Shown here: one piece after another, positions 9,809 through 18,124 of the stretch
Position numbering within the stretch: position 1 is the stretch's first letter
Layout of the letters: the number at the start of each line of letters is the position of its first letter
Origin: Chitinophagaceae bacterium
GTDB lineage: Bacteria > Bacteroidota > Bacteroidia > Chitinophagales > Chitinophagaceae
Assembly (NCBI GenBank): GCA_025449645.1
Contig: JANWIY010000029.1
Coordinates: 1-38,417 of the forward strand
Direction: 5' to 3'
DNA: 38,417 bases
The notes under the pieces: model-generated
Told to the model about the DNA's origin: nothing
Database searches by the model: none
What the model saw: the letters and a program-made list of their open reading frames with translations, nothing else
Position numbers and translations under genes: made by a program

Positions 9809-11551
9809 TCACTTCAATCGTATCTCCGAAACACTGCAACCCTGGGGAACCATTGGGAACACATTATTTTCTTTTCCAACCATGATATTCAATAGGTATG
9901 ATCCCTTGTGTGCGAGCATTTCCTTCAGGGTATTCTTCAATTCTTCTCTTTTTGAAACCATTTTACCGGGGATATGGTAAGCGTTCGCAAGCTGCACAAA
10001 ATCCGGACTTTCAATATTTACAAAAGAATATCTTTTATCATTGAATAATTGCTGCCATTGCCGCACCATGCCCAGGAATTCATTGTTTAAAATAATAATT
10101 TTTACATCCAGTTTACCTTGCATAATCGTTCCGAGCTCCTGCAGGGTCATCTGGAATCCGCCGTCTCCGATTATAGCAATTACTGTTCTTTGGGGCGCTC
10201 CGAATTTGGCGCCGATGGCTGCGGGTAAGGCAAAGCCCATCGTACCGAGTCCTCCGGAGGTGATATTGCTTTTCGACTGATTGAATTTTGAATAGCGGCA
10301 GGCGACCATCTGATGCTGGCCCACATCGGTTACGATGATGGCATTTCCGGCAGTGAGTTCATTTAATGCATCAATCACTTCCCCCATGGATAAAATTTCA
10401 GTATCCGGATGCAGTTCAGGATAGATGCATATTTCATTTTCCTGTTTTTGCAGGTCCCTGAATTTTTGTAACCATTCCGTATGTTTTTTTTGCTGGACCA
10501 GGCTGGTGAGGAGCGGAAGGGTTTCCTTACAGTCCCCCCAAACGGGAACCGTGGTTTTTACATTCTTGTCAATTTCCGCCGGGTCAATGTCCAGGTGAAT
10601 GACTTTTGCCTGTTTAGCATATTTGTCGAGCCTGCCGGTAACGCGATCATCAAAGCGCATACCCACGGCAATCAGGACGTCACATTCATTGGTCAGCACA
10701 TTGGGCCCATAGTTTCCGTGCATGCCGAGCATGCCTACCGCCATTGGATGATCCGTAGGGATGGCGCTCATACCCATGATGGTCCAGGCGGCCGGGATTC
10801 CGGATTTCTCCAGGAACCGGGCAAATTCCTTTTCTGCACGCCCGAGAATAACACCCTGCCCGAAAATAACAAAAGGCTTTTTTGCTTCGTTAATCAATTT
10901 TGCTGCTTCCTCCACATATTTTTTTCTGACGATCGGTTTGGGCCGATAGCTTCTTATATGTTCGCAGGGCTGGTAATTCTCAAAATCAACTATTTGCAGT
11001 TGTGCATTTTTGGTGATATCAATCAGCACAGGCCCAGGTCTCCCGCTGGAAGCGATATAGAATGCTTTGGCGAGCACCGCAGGAATTTCGGTAGCGTCAG
11101 TGATCTGGTAATTCCATTTGGTAATTGGAGTGGTGATATTGATGACATCCGTTTCCTGGAAAGCATCAGTACCCAGCAAGTGAGCATAAACCTGTCCGGT
11201 AATGCAAAGCACTGGTGTACTATCTATCATGGCATCGGCGAGTCCTGTTACCAGGTTGGTCGCTCCGGGGCCGCTGGTAGCAAATACAATTCCTGTTTTG
11301 CCGGAAGTACGGGCATATCCCTGGGCTGCATGGATGGCTCCCTGCTCGTGGCGGACCAGGATATGCTTAAGCCTATCCTGATAATCGTACAGGGCATCAT
11401 AAATGGGCATGATGGCGCCACCAGGATATCCAAAAATGGTTTCCACTTTTTCTGCTAGAAATATTTCCAGCAGTGCGGCAGATCCTGATAATTTCTGTGA
11501 AGGCTTCTTTGTCTTCACGGACTTGTCTTTTTTTACTGTAAGCGCTTCCAT
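9809..11551 (-). CDS. ilvB: Acetolactate synthase large (catalytic) subunit
   Basis: The 580-residue thiamine-diphosphate enzyme condenses pyruvate with pyruvate or 2-oxobutanoate, the first common step of branched-chain amino acid synthesis. The catalytic glutamate is E69 in RHEQGA. The ThDP/Mg binding motif runs from GDGGF (462-466) to NN (489-490). The FAD-binding middle domain includes GMRFDDRVTG at about 297-306. Residues 1-22 are a Lys/Ser-rich extension before the usual N-terminus; an internal start is possible but no other Met is close. It lies 78 bases after ilvD and is separated from its partner ilvN by an inserted gene. Confidence 0.95.
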   Translation of the reverse strand: MEALTVKKDKSVKTKKPSQKLSGSAALLEIFLAEKVETIFGYPGGAIMPIYDALYDYQDRLKHILVRHEQGAIHAAQGYARTSGKTGIVFATSGPGATNLVTGLADAMIDSTPVLCITGQVYAHLLGTDAFQETDVINITTPITKWNYQITDATEIPAVLAKAFYIASSGRPGPVLIDITKNAQLQIVDFENYQPCEHIRSYRPKPIVRKKYVEEAAKLINEAKKPFVIFGQGVILGRAEKEFARFLEKSGIPAAWTIMGMSAIPTDHPMAVGMLGMHGNYGPNVLTNECDVLIAVGMRFDDRVTGRLDKYAKQAKVIHLDIDPAEIDKNVKTTVPVWGDCKETLPLLTSLVQQKKHTEWLQKFRDLQKQENEICIYPELHPDTEILSMGEVIDALNELTAGNAIIVTDVGQHQMVACRYSKFNQSKSNITSGGLGTMGFALPAAIGAKFGAPQRTVIAIIGDGGFQMTLQELGTIMQGKLDVKIIILNNEFLGMVRQWQQLFNDKRYSFVNIESPDFVQLANAYHIPGKMVSKREELKNTLKEMLAHKGSYLLNIMVGKENNVFPMVPQGCSVSEIRLK

Positions 11552-11579
11552 CCTGATTTATTTATCGGTAATAAAAATT

Positions 11580-11627
11580 ATTTTCACATTAGCACATTTC
11601 CATATAGGCATTTCCATATTTTCAAAT
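11580..11627. repeat. AT-rich intergenic repeat in the ilvB-ilvD spacer
   Basis: ATTTTCACATTAGCACATTT (11580-11599) closely matches the element at 8674-8696. It is followed by two direct copies of CATTTCCATAT and then TTTTCAAATTC. The spacer between ilvB and ilvD is 78 bases and this repeat fills most of it. Confidence 0.5.
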
Positions 11628-11629
11628 TC

Positions 11630-13318
11630 TTAAATGCCACCCTCATCCGTCACACAACCTTCTGCTGCACTTTTCACACTCCGGGCATATTTAAAAAGAA
11701 CACCTTTGGTCGCCTTCAACGCAGGCTGCCTCCATTTTTTTCTTCTTTGGTTTATAATATCATCATTCACTTTCAAAGTAAGTGTGTTCTTACGGCCATC
11801 GATCTCGATGATATCATCGTCCTCCACCAGCGCGATGAGACCGCCATCAAACGCTTCCGGCGTAATATGGCCCACCACAAAACCATGCGTTCCTCCGCTG
11901 AACCTTGCGTCTGTGATCAGGGCCACGGTTTTACCCAAGCCGGCACCAATGATTGCTCCGGTAGGTTTCAACATTTCAGGCATCCCGGGTGCGCCTTTCG
12001 GACCAATATTCCGGATTACGACTACATCACCTGCATGCACTTTCCGTGATTGAATACCTTTGATCAGCTCGTGCTCACCATCGAAGACCCGGGCTGTTCC
12101 TTCAAAACGTTCTCCTTCCTTGCCAGTTATTTTTGCAACACTTCCTCCTTCAGCAAGATTGCCATACAATATCTGAAGATGCCCGGTTGCCTTTATGGGT
12201 CGGTCCATGGGCATAATTATTTTTTGCAGATCAAAATCCAGATCCGGCGCTTCTGCCAGATTTTCAGCAATGGTTTTACCGGTTACCGTTAAGCAATCAC
12301 CGTGCAGTAGTTTATGCTTCCACAGATATTTCATCACAGCAGGCACTCCGCCGTATTGGTGGAGGTCCTCCATCAGGTATTTACCACTTGGTTTAAAATC
12401 TGCCAGCACCGGAACCCTGTCGCTGATCGTTTGGAAATCGTCCTGGCCGAGCGGAACGTCAACACTTTTTGCCATCGCAATCAAATGCAGTACGGCGTTA
12501 GTGGACCCTCCAAGGGCCATCACCACTGTAATTGCATTTTCAAATGCCTTGCGCGTCATGATATCCTTTGGCTTAATATCCTTCTCCAGTAATATTTTGA
12601 TGGCAGCACCGATTGCTTCGCATTCTTTTTGTTTGTCATCGCTCAGGGCCGGATTCGAAGAAGAATAAGGCAAGCTCATACCCATCGCTTCTATTGCGCT
12701 TGCCATGGTGTTGGCCGTATACATGCCGCCGCAGGCACCGGCTCCCGGACAACTGTTTCTCACGATGCCCTTAAAATCGGCCTCGCTCAGGTTGCCGGCA
12801 ATTTTTTGCCCCAATGCTTCAAAACTGGAAACGATGTTCAAGTCCTGCCCCTTATAATGACCCGATGCGATAGTTCCGCCATATAACATGATCCCCGGCC
12901 GGTTCAGTCTTCCCATGGCCATGATGGATCCCGGCATGTTTTTATCGCATCCCGGAATGGTGATTATGGCGTCATAATATTGGGCACCTGCATTCGTTTC
13001 GATACTGTCCGCTATGATATCCCGGCTTACCAGAGAATAACGCATTCCGTCGGTGCCCATGCTCATGCCATCGCTCACTCCAATGGTATGAAAGACCAAA
13101 CCAAGAAGTCCTGTTTTATTGATGCTTGCTTTTACTGATTTGGCAAGATCGTTCAGATGCATGTTGCAGGGGTTTCCGTCCCAGCCCATACTCGCAATGC
13201 CCACTTGTGCCTTTTTGAAATCAGCTTCTGAAAAGCCAATGCCATAATACATGGCCTGTGCACCAGGCTGGGTCTCATCCTGGGTGAGTACTTTAGAATA
13301 TGTATTGAGTTCCGCCAT
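11630..13318 (-). CDS. ilvD: Dihydroxy-acid dehydratase
   Basis: The [2Fe-2S] enzyme dehydrates dihydroxy acids to 2-oxo acids in the penultimate step of valine and isoleucine synthesis. I place the start at the ATG 13318, giving 562 residues. The longer in-frame start at 13399 would run through the attenuator hairpin and has no family-like residues. Counted from 13318, the cluster cysteines are C51 (GNPCN), C124 (GCDKN) and C196 (GACGGMY), at the spacing expected for the family. The [10 protein letters not shown] active-site segment is near the C-terminus. The start codon is only six bases past the T-tract of the attenuator, so expression of the whole ilv run should depend on read-through there. 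Confidence 0.94.
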   Translation of the reverse strand: MAELNTYSKVLTQDETQPGAQAMYYGIGFSEADFKKAQVGIASMGWDGNPCNMHLNDLAKSVKASINKTGLLGLVFHTIGVSDGMSMGTDGMRYSLVSRDIIADSIETNAGAQYYDAIITIPGCDKNMPGSIMAMGRLNRPGIMLYGGTIASGHYKGQDLNIVSSFEALGQKIAGNLSEADFKGIVRNSCPGAGACGGMYTANTMASAIEAMGMSLPYSSSNPALSDDKQKECEAIGAAIKILLEKDIKPKDIMTRKAFENAITVVMALGGSTNAVLHLIAMAKSVDVPLGQDDFQTISDRVPVLADFKPSGKYLMEDLHQYGGVPAVMKYLWKHKLLHGDCLTVTGKTIAENLAEAPDLDFDLQKIIMPMDRPIKATGHLQILYGNLAEGGSVAKITGKEGERFEGTARVFDGEHELIKGIQSRKVHAGDVVVIRNIGPKGAPGMPEMLKPTGAIIGAGLGKTVALITDARFSGGTHGFVVGHITPEAFDGGLIALVEDDDIIEIDGRKNTLTLKVNDDIINQRRKKWRQPALKATKGVLFKYARSVKSAAEGCVTDEGGI

Positions 13319-13324
13319 ATTGAT

Positions 13325-13355
13325 AAAAAAGAAACCCGCCTTTTTGGAGGCGGGT
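13325..13355 (-). terminator. ilv attenuator: intrinsic terminator
   Basis: On the minus strand ACCCGCC and GGCGGGT form a perfect 7-bp stem (plus-strand 49-55 and 34-40 of 133xx) around an 8-base loop. It is followed directly by TTTCTTTTTT. It lies between the ilv leader peptide and the ilvD start codon, in the orientation of the operon. Confidence 0.9.
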
Positions 13356-13397
13356 CGTGTATGATGTTTAAATTTTCTTACGTGATCAACCCACTCC
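13346..13397 (-). promoter_or_regulatory. ilv antiterminator pairing
   Basis: GGAGTGGGTTG at the end of the leader peptide (plus-strand 13387-13397) can pair with CGACCCGCCTCC (13346-13357), which contains the left arm of the terminator. GGAG pairs with CTCC and GGGTTG with CGACCC (one G-U), around a small internal loop, giving about ten pairs. The two structures exclude each other. A ribosome paused on the Ile run (13410-13424) would leave 13387-13397 free and favour antitermination; one reaching the stop codon (13386) would cover it and favour termination. Confidence 0.75.
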
Positions 13398-13478
13398 ATG
13401 AAGTGCAGAAATAATAATAATAATCACAAGCCCGAGGCGGGCGACTATAACTTTATTATATATTCTGTTATTCAACAT
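13386..13478 (-). CDS. ilv operon leader peptide
   Basis: A 30-codon reading frame, ATG at 13478 to TGA at 13386, ends just before the attenuator terminator. Fifteen of its 30 residues are Ile (7), Leu (4) or Val (4), including five consecutive ATT codons at 13410-13424. This is the composition and position expected of a leader peptide that senses charged branched-chain tRNAs. It starts about nine bases after the predicted transcription start. An inner hairpin, GCCCG-CCT-CGGGC, lies in the middle of the frame. The call rests on position, composition and RNA structure; homologues were not searched. Confidence 0.85.
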   Translation of the reverse strand: MLNNRIYNKVIVARLGLVIIIIISALHGVG

Positions 13479-13493
13479 GCGTAGCGTTGACTG

Positions 13494-13524
13494 CGAATAT
13501 ACGAACCGCGAATTAAAAAACAAA
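13494..13524 (-). promoter_or_regulatory. Bacteroidota-type promoter of the ilv leader
   Basis: On the minus strand TTTG (plus-strand 13521-13524) is followed after 19 bases by TATATTCG (13494-13501), one mismatch from TAnnTTTG. Transcription should start near 13487, about nine bases before the leader ATG. The -33 element begins four bases after the leuB stop codon, so the ilv genes have their own promoter within the cluster. Confidence 0.6.
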
Positions 13525-13527
13525 GAA

Positions 13528-14646
13528 CTAAATGATCGTCGACTTCCTCAATTCGATATTTTCCTTGTTGAGGTCAGTTCCGGATATCTTTCCTACGAGG
13601 TAATCGCTGATCAATTCCCCGATGGTGGTGGTGAAATAAAAATTCACCGGGTCAATATCTTTTGTAACAAAGCCATTGTTCAGGGTCCAGGCGACGGCTT
13701 CCCTCACCAGGGCTGCTTCTTTCAACATGTTAAAATGTTCCAGCATCATTGCCGCGGAAAGGATGGAACCCAGGGGGTTAGCGATGTCTTTTCCTGCCGC
13801 CTGAGGGTAGGAGCCATGGATTGGCTCAAAAAGAGCGCTCTTTTTTCCTATAGAAGCAGATGGCAGCAATCCCAGGGAACCGCTGATTACGCTGGCTTCA
13901 TCACTGAGTATATCCCCGAACATATTTTCTGTGAGCAGCACGTCAAACTGCTTCGGATTCAGAATGATTTGCATGGCAGCATTGTCCACGTACAAATAAT
14001 CAACCGCTACGTCCTGATATTCCTTTGCCATCTTCTGCACCAGTTTTCGCCAAAGCCTGGAGGTTTCCAGCACGTTGGCCTTGTCGACCAGCGTAAGTTT
14101 TTTCCTCCGCAGACGCGCCTGTTTAAAAGCAAGCTGTGCTATACGCTCAATTTCTTCGCTGGTATACGTGCAATCATCAGATGCCCGGGTCTGCTCTGCG
14201 TTGGTTTCTTTTTTGCCGAAATAAATTCCGCCTGTGAGCTCTCTGAAGATGATGAAATCCACCGCTTCCAGGTTTTTGGTTTTCAGTGGCGACAAATGAT
14301 GCAATGAAGGATAAGTAGTGATGGGGCGGATATTTGCAAAAAGCTCGAGTGACTTCCTGAGCTTTAGCAGACCCTGTTCAGGCCTTACTTTGGCAGCCGG
14401 GTCATTGTCATATTTCGGGTGTCCGATGGCGCCAAAGAGGATAGCATCACTTTGGAGCGCAGCTTCGATGGTTTCGTCCGGCAGCGGATTACCTGTCTTT
14501 TCTATTGCAACCGCACCCATGAGGTAATAGCGGTAATGAAATTCGTGGTGAAAGCATTCTGCAACGGCATTCAGCACTTTAACAGCCTGTCGTGTAACTT
14601 CGGGACCGACCCCGTCTCCTTCAATGACAACGATATTTTTTTTCAT
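13528..14646 (-). CDS. leuB: 3-isopropylmalate dehydrogenase
   Basis: The 372-residue enzyme oxidatively decarboxylates 3-isopropylmalate with NAD+ in leucine synthesis. EGDGVGPE near the N-terminus, the catalytic lysine region [10 protein letters not shown] and the metal-binding GDILSDEAS segment identify the isopropylmalate/isocitrate dehydrogenase family; the leu context makes it LeuB. Its start overlaps the leuD stop by four bases (ATGA), showing translational coupling. It is the last gene of leuACDB, and the ilv promoter begins directly after its stop. Confidence 0.95.
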   Translation of the reverse strand: MKKNIVVIEGDGVGPEVTRQAVKVLNAVAECFHHEFHYRYYLMGAVAIEKTGNPLPDETIEAALQSDAILFGAIGHPKYDNDPAAKVRPEQGLLKLRKSLELFANIRPITTYPSLHHLSPLKTKNLEAVDFIIFRELTGGIYFGKKETNAEQTRASDDCTYTSEEIERIAQLAFKQARLRRKKLTLVDKANVLETSRLWRKLVQKMAKEYQDVAVDYLYVDNAAMQIILNPKQFDVLLTENMFGDILSDEASVISGSLGLLPSASIGKKSALFEPIHGSYPQAAGKDIANPLGSILSAAMMLEHFNMLKEAALVREAVAWTLNNGFVTKDIDPVNFYFTTTIGELISDYLVGKISGTDLNKENIELRKSTII

Positions 14647-15257
14647 ATGTTTGAGGTGATCCGATTATTTTCAAATTCAGCAATCTCGTCTTTCATGCTG
14701 AGCAGGTAATCAATATCGTCATAACCGTTCAGCAGGCAGGTTTTCTTATAGGGATTGATATCAAATTTTTCAGAGAGTGCAGGTCCGTTCTTTTTATCAA
14801 GTGTTATGGTTTGTGCAGCAAGGTCCACCGTAACCCCGGTGGAAGGGTCTGATTCAACCGCTTTAAAAAGTTCGTTTAAAAAAGATTCACTTACCGTAAC
14901 AGGCAGCAGAAAATTATTGAGTGCATTATTTTTAAAGATGTCTGCAAAAAAACTGCTCACCACTACGTCAAAGCCATAATCCTTAATGGCCCAGGCTGCG
15001 TGTTCCCGTGAAGAGCCGCATCCGAAATTCTTTGCACACAGCAGTATCCTGCCATGAAATGCAGGATCGTTCAATACAAAGCCTTTTCTTGGCCTTGATT
15101 CATTGTCATTTTCATACCTCCAGTCCCGGAAAAGATTTTTTCCAAATCCATCCCGGCTCGTGGCTTTTAGAAACCGCGCAGGAATGATCTGGTCCGTATC
15201 TACGTTCTCAGCGTTCAGAGGGACGGCGGTGGAGGCTATTGTTGTGAATGCTCGCAT
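14643..15257 (-). CDS. leuD: 3-isopropylmalate dehydratase small subunit
   Basis: LeuD is the 204-residue swivel-domain partner of LeuC; together they isomerise 2-isopropylmalate to 3-isopropylmalate. [13 protein letters not shown] near residues 18-30 and [13 protein letters not shown] (about 79-91) are diagnostic. The length is typical. It overlaps leuB by four bases. The spacer to leuC is unusually long for this operon (132 bases) and is filled with inverted AT-rich repeats. Confidence 0.95.
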   Translation of the reverse strand: MRAFTTIASTAVPLNAENVDTDQIIPARFLKATSRDGFGKNLFRDWRYENDNESRPRKGFVLNDPAFHGRILLCAKNFGCGSSREHAAWAIKDYGFDVVVSSFFADIFKNNALNNFLLPVTVSESFLNELFKAVESDPSTGVTVDLAAQTITLDKKNGPALSEKFDINPYKKTCLLNGYDDIDYLLSMKDEIAEFENNRITSNI

Positions 15258-15277
15258 TTTTTATCAGAGTGTTTAGT

Positions 15278-15298
15278 TAATTTGAAAATTTGAAAATG
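15278..15298. repeat. Inverted AT-rich repeat, left copy (leuC-leuD spacer)
   Basis: TAATTTGAAAATTTGA plus five bases is repeated in inverted orientation at 15349-15369 with one mismatch over 21 bp. The 50 bases between the arms contain no reading frame of note. Confidence 0.75.
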
Positions 15299-15348
15299 CC
15301 ATAATGCAATTTTCAACCATTCAAATTATTCGCGGGTGTATTTGTATT

Positions 15349-15387
15349 CATTATCAAATTTTCAAATTATCAAATTCTCAAATTGTT
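15349..15387. repeat. Inverted AT-rich repeat, right copy, with an 8-bp tandem tail
   Basis: Bases 15349-15369 are the inverted partner of 15278-15298. The sequence continues as four near-identical octamers of TCAAATTN up to about 15387, three bases before the leuC stop codon. Confidence 0.75.
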
Positions 15388-15389
15388 TT

Positions 15390-16796
15390 TCACATCAGCT
15401 CTCTCACATCACTTACGCTTCCCGTTATCGCGGCGGCGGCGGCGGTCAGCGGACTGGCCAGAAAAGTCCGGGCATTCGGCCCCTGTCTTCCTTCGAAATT
15501 CCTGTTGCTGGTGGAGATACAATATTTCCCTGCAGGAATTTTATCTTCATTCATTCCCAAACATGCAGAGCATCCGGGTTGCCTCAGTAAAAATCCTGCA
15601 TCTTCAAAAATCTTGTCAATCCCTTCGGCCCTGGCCTGCTGCTCCACCTGCTTGCTGCCGGGAACAATCCATACCTGAACATCAGCAGCTTTTTGTTTTC
15701 CCTTTACAAAGGCGGCAACCATTCTCAGGTCTTCAATACGACTATTGGTACAACTGCCGATAAAAACATAGTCAACTTTTTTTCCTTTTATCCCGGCACC
15801 GGCCTCGAGACCCATATAATGAAGGGATTTTTCAAATGAGGATTTTTCCCTCTCTTCTATTTCCTGCATACCCGGTATGTGGCCGGATATGCCAATGCCC
15901 ATTCCGGGATTGGTCCCATAAGTGATCATGGGTTCAATGTCTGATGATTCAACGTTCAGTTCGCGGTCAAACCACGCACCCTCGTCGGTAAAAAGTGTTT
16001 TCCATCTGGCAAGCGCATTGTCCCAATCCCCACCCTGAGGAGCGAAAGGCCTGCCTTTTATATAATGAAAAGTCGTTTCGTCCGGTGCGATCATCCCGCA
16101 GCGGGCTCCCATTTCAATACTCATGTTGCAGATGGTCATTCGTGCTTCCATGGATAAGGATCGGATTGCTGATCCGGCATATTCCAACGCGTATCCGGTA
16201 GCACCACTGGCGGAGATCTTAGAAATGATATAGAGTATAATGTCTTTCGATAATACGCCCTTGTTTAGTTTGCCTTCCACATTGATGCGCATCAGTTTCG
16301 GTTTATGCTGCATCAGGCATTGCGTGGCAAGGGCCATTTCCACTTCGCTTGTACCAATGCCAAAAGCGATGGTACCGAAGGCCCCGTGGGTGGAGGTATG
16401 ACTGTCCCCGCAAACGATGGTCATGCCCGGTTGGGTAATGCCGAGTTCGGGGCCGATGACATGGACAATGCCCTGAAACGGATGCCCCAGGCCGTAGAGT
16501 TCGATTCCAAATTTTGCACAGTTCTTTTGCAGGGTATCCACCTGGATCCGCGATAATTCCTCCTTGATGGGGAGATGCTGGTTAAGGGTAGGCACGTTGT
16601 GATCCGCAGTGGCAATCACCTGGCCTGGGCGAAAAACGGTCAGACCGCGCTGCTCAAGACCCTTAAACGCCTGAGGGCTGGTTACTTCATGAATAAAATG
16701 TTTGTCAATATAAAGGATGGAAGGTCCATCAGGAATAGTCCTGACTACATGTGTATCCCAGATTTTTTCGAATAATGTTTTTGGCATCTTTATCAT
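15390..16796 (-). CDS. leuC: 3-isopropylmalate dehydratase large subunit
   Basis: The 468-residue aconitase-family subunit carries the [4Fe-4S] cluster. The three ligands are visible as C349 (GSCTNSR) and C409 and C412 (GCSACLGMN). [13 protein letters not shown], typical of LeuC, is near residue 138. The Met at residue 4 ([10 protein letters not shown]) is an equally likely start. It follows leuA by 33 bases on the same strand. No truncation or missing residue was seen. Confidence 0.95.
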   Translation of the reverse strand: MIKMPKTLFEKIWDTHVVRTIPDGPSILYIDKHFIHEVTSPQAFKGLEQRGLTVFRPGQVIATADHNVPTLNQHLPIKEELSRIQVDTLQKNCAKFGIELYGLGHPFQGIVHVIGPELGITQPGMTIVCGDSHTSTHGAFGTIAFGIGTSEVEMALATQCLMQHKPKLMRINVEGKLNKGVLSKDIILYIISKISASGATGYALEYAGSAIRSLSMEARMTICNMSIEMGARCGMIAPDETTFHYIKGRPFAPQGGDWDNALARWKTLFTDEGAWFDRELNVESSDIEPMITYGTNPGMGIGISGHIPGMQEIEEREKSSFEKSLHYMGLEAGAGIKGKKVDYVFIGSCTNSRIEDLRMVAAFVKGKQKAADVQVWIVPGSKQVEQQARAEGIDKIFEDAGFLLRQPGCSACLGMNEDKIPAGKYCISTSNRNFEGRQGPNARTFLASPLTAAAAAITGSVSDVRELM

Positions 16797-16829
16797 TTAA
16801 CGGCTCTAAATTTTCCGCATAAAATAATT

Positions 16830-17981
16830 TTATACTCTCACCCTTGCAAGCCTGTGCAAATCCTCCTCACCCACTTCCTTTTTGGTATCGGCCATGCGAA
16901 GAAATTCTGTGTACAGCACATCAATTTCATTACGCGTGAAGTCATATCCAATTTTATGCAGACGATGGGCCAATGCGCTGCGACCGCTCCTCGCGGTTAG
17001 CACGATCTTAGAACCGTCGGCACCGACCTCGTCCGGGTTGATGATCTCATAGGTGAGCGCATCTTTCAGGAACCCATCCTGATGGATCCCGGAAGAGTGG
17101 GAAAACGCATTGGCGCCTACAATGGCCTTATTGGGTTGAACCGGCATGCGCATGATTTCTGCCACCATCCTGCTTACCGGGTTCAGACGCTGAGTATTGA
17201 TGCCCGTTGAAAATCCGAGATGGGCGTGCTGGCGGAGAATCATGACCACTTCTTCAAGCGCTGTGTTGCCCGCACGTTCTCCCAGACCGTTAAGTGTGCA
17301 TTCGATTTGCCGTGCACCCGCAATCACGCCGGCAATGGAATTGGCGGTGGCCAGACCGAGATCGTTGTGACAATGACAGGAAATGATTGCTTTATCTATA
17401 TTATCCACGTGATTGACCAGGTAGGCAATCTTCTCGCCATATTGATGAGGGAGACAATAGCCGGTAGTATCCGGAATATTTACGACGGTAGCTCCGGCTT
17501 GGATTACGGCTTCAATCACACTGGCCAGGTACTCATTTTCAGTGCGCCCCGCGTCTTCTGCATAAAACTCTACATCGTCCACAAAATTTTTGGCCCACTT
17601 CACTGACTGGACCGCTCTTTCTTTAATTTCTTTTCGGTTGGATTTAAATTTTGATTTTATATGAAAGTCAGAAGTACCGATCCCGGTGTGGATACGGGGT
17701 CGTCGTGCACCTTTAAGGGCATCAGCAGCTACCTCAATATCTTTTTCCACTGCACGGCTAAGTGCGCATACGGTTGCCTGTTTCACTACTTTGGATATTT
17801 CCGTTACAGACAGGAAATCCCCGGGACTCGATATCGGAAAGCCTGCTTCGATCACGTCAACGCCGAGATTTTCCAGTTCCAGAGCGAGTTCAAGCTTTTC
17901 TTTCGTGTTCAGCTTGCATCCTGGTACCTGCTCCCCGTCGCGCAGCGTGGTATCGAAAATGAATATTTTGTCGCTTTTCAT
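16830..17981 (-). CDS. leuA: 2-isopropylmalate synthase, short form without regulatory domain
   Basis: LeuA condenses acetyl-CoA with 2-oxoisovalerate, the first step of leucine synthesis. The TIM barrel is complete: [11 protein letters not shown] at 11-21 with metal-binding and catalytic R14 and D15, HCHND at 203-207 and NGLGERAGN at 231-239. At 383 residues it ends just after the linker subdomains and lacks the roughly 120-residue C-terminal LeuA dimer domain that binds leucine in E. coli-type enzymes. Homocitrate or citramalate synthase activity cannot be excluded by sequence alone, but the leuACDB context favours isopropylmalate synthase. It begins the leu operon, with a promoter-like element close upstream. 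Confidence 0.92.
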   Translation of the reverse strand: MKSDKIFIFDTTLRDGEQVPGCKLNTKEKLELALELENLGVDVIEAGFPISSPGDFLSVTEISKVVKQATVCALSRAVEKDIEVAADALKGARRPRIHTGIGTSDFHIKSKFKSNRKEIKERAVQSVKWAKNFVDDVEFYAEDAGRTENEYLASVIEAVIQAGATVVNIPDTTGYCLPHQYGEKIAYLVNHVDNIDKAIISCHCHNDLGLATANSIAGVIAGARQIECTLNGLGERAGNTALEEVVMILRQHAHLGFSTGINTQRLNPVSRMVAEIMRMPVQPNKAIVGANAFSHSSGIHQDGFLKDALTYEIINPDEVGADGSKIVLTARSGRSALAHRLHKIGYDFTRNEIDVLYTEFLRMADTKKEVGEEDLHRLARVRV

Positions 17982-17986
17982 ATCAT

Positions 17987-18018
17987 TTTGGGAATGAGTG
18001 AATTCGAAGGTATTTTTG
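17987..18018 (+). promoter_or_regulatory. Promoter of the helical-repeat gene
   Basis: TTTG (17987-17990) is followed after exactly 20 bases by TATTTTTG (18011-18018), a full match to the Bacteroidota TAnnTTTG element. Transcription would start near 18025, giving about 100 untranslated bases before 18125. Its -7 box overlaps the opposing leuA -7 box by two bases. Confidence 0.55.
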
Positions 18019-18041
18019 TTTATTCCGGCAGAAAAATCAAA
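18005..18041 (-). promoter_or_regulatory. Candidate leuA promoter
   Basis: On the minus strand TACCTTCG (plus-strand 18005-18012) lies 23 bases before the leuA ATG and matches TAnnTTTG with one mismatch. The nearest upstream TTTG (18038-18041) is 25 bases away, longer than usual. The implied 5' untranslated region is under 20 bases, which leaves no room for a leader peptide. Confidence 0.4.
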
Positions 18042-18124
18042 TTCAGCTTACAATTACGGGCCTGAAAAGCAGGTTCATGGGCTGAAATCCAGTCCGGATA
18101 AGGGTTTAACCATTCTAAATTACG

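Noticed and set aside
10481..11458. Long plus-strand frame of 325 codons opposite ilvB
   Set aside because: It lies entirely antisense to conserved ilvB codons and shows no recognisable protein motif; it is a shadow of ilvB codon use.
13319..13399. N-terminal extension of ilvD starting at 13399
   Set aside because: The extra 27 residues translate the end of the leader region and the terminator hairpin and have no family-like sequence; the ATG at 13318 matches the usual IlvD start.
15278..15387. CRISPR-like array between leuC and leuD
   Set aside because: Units are 8 bp or a single inverted pair, with no regular spacers and no cas genes.
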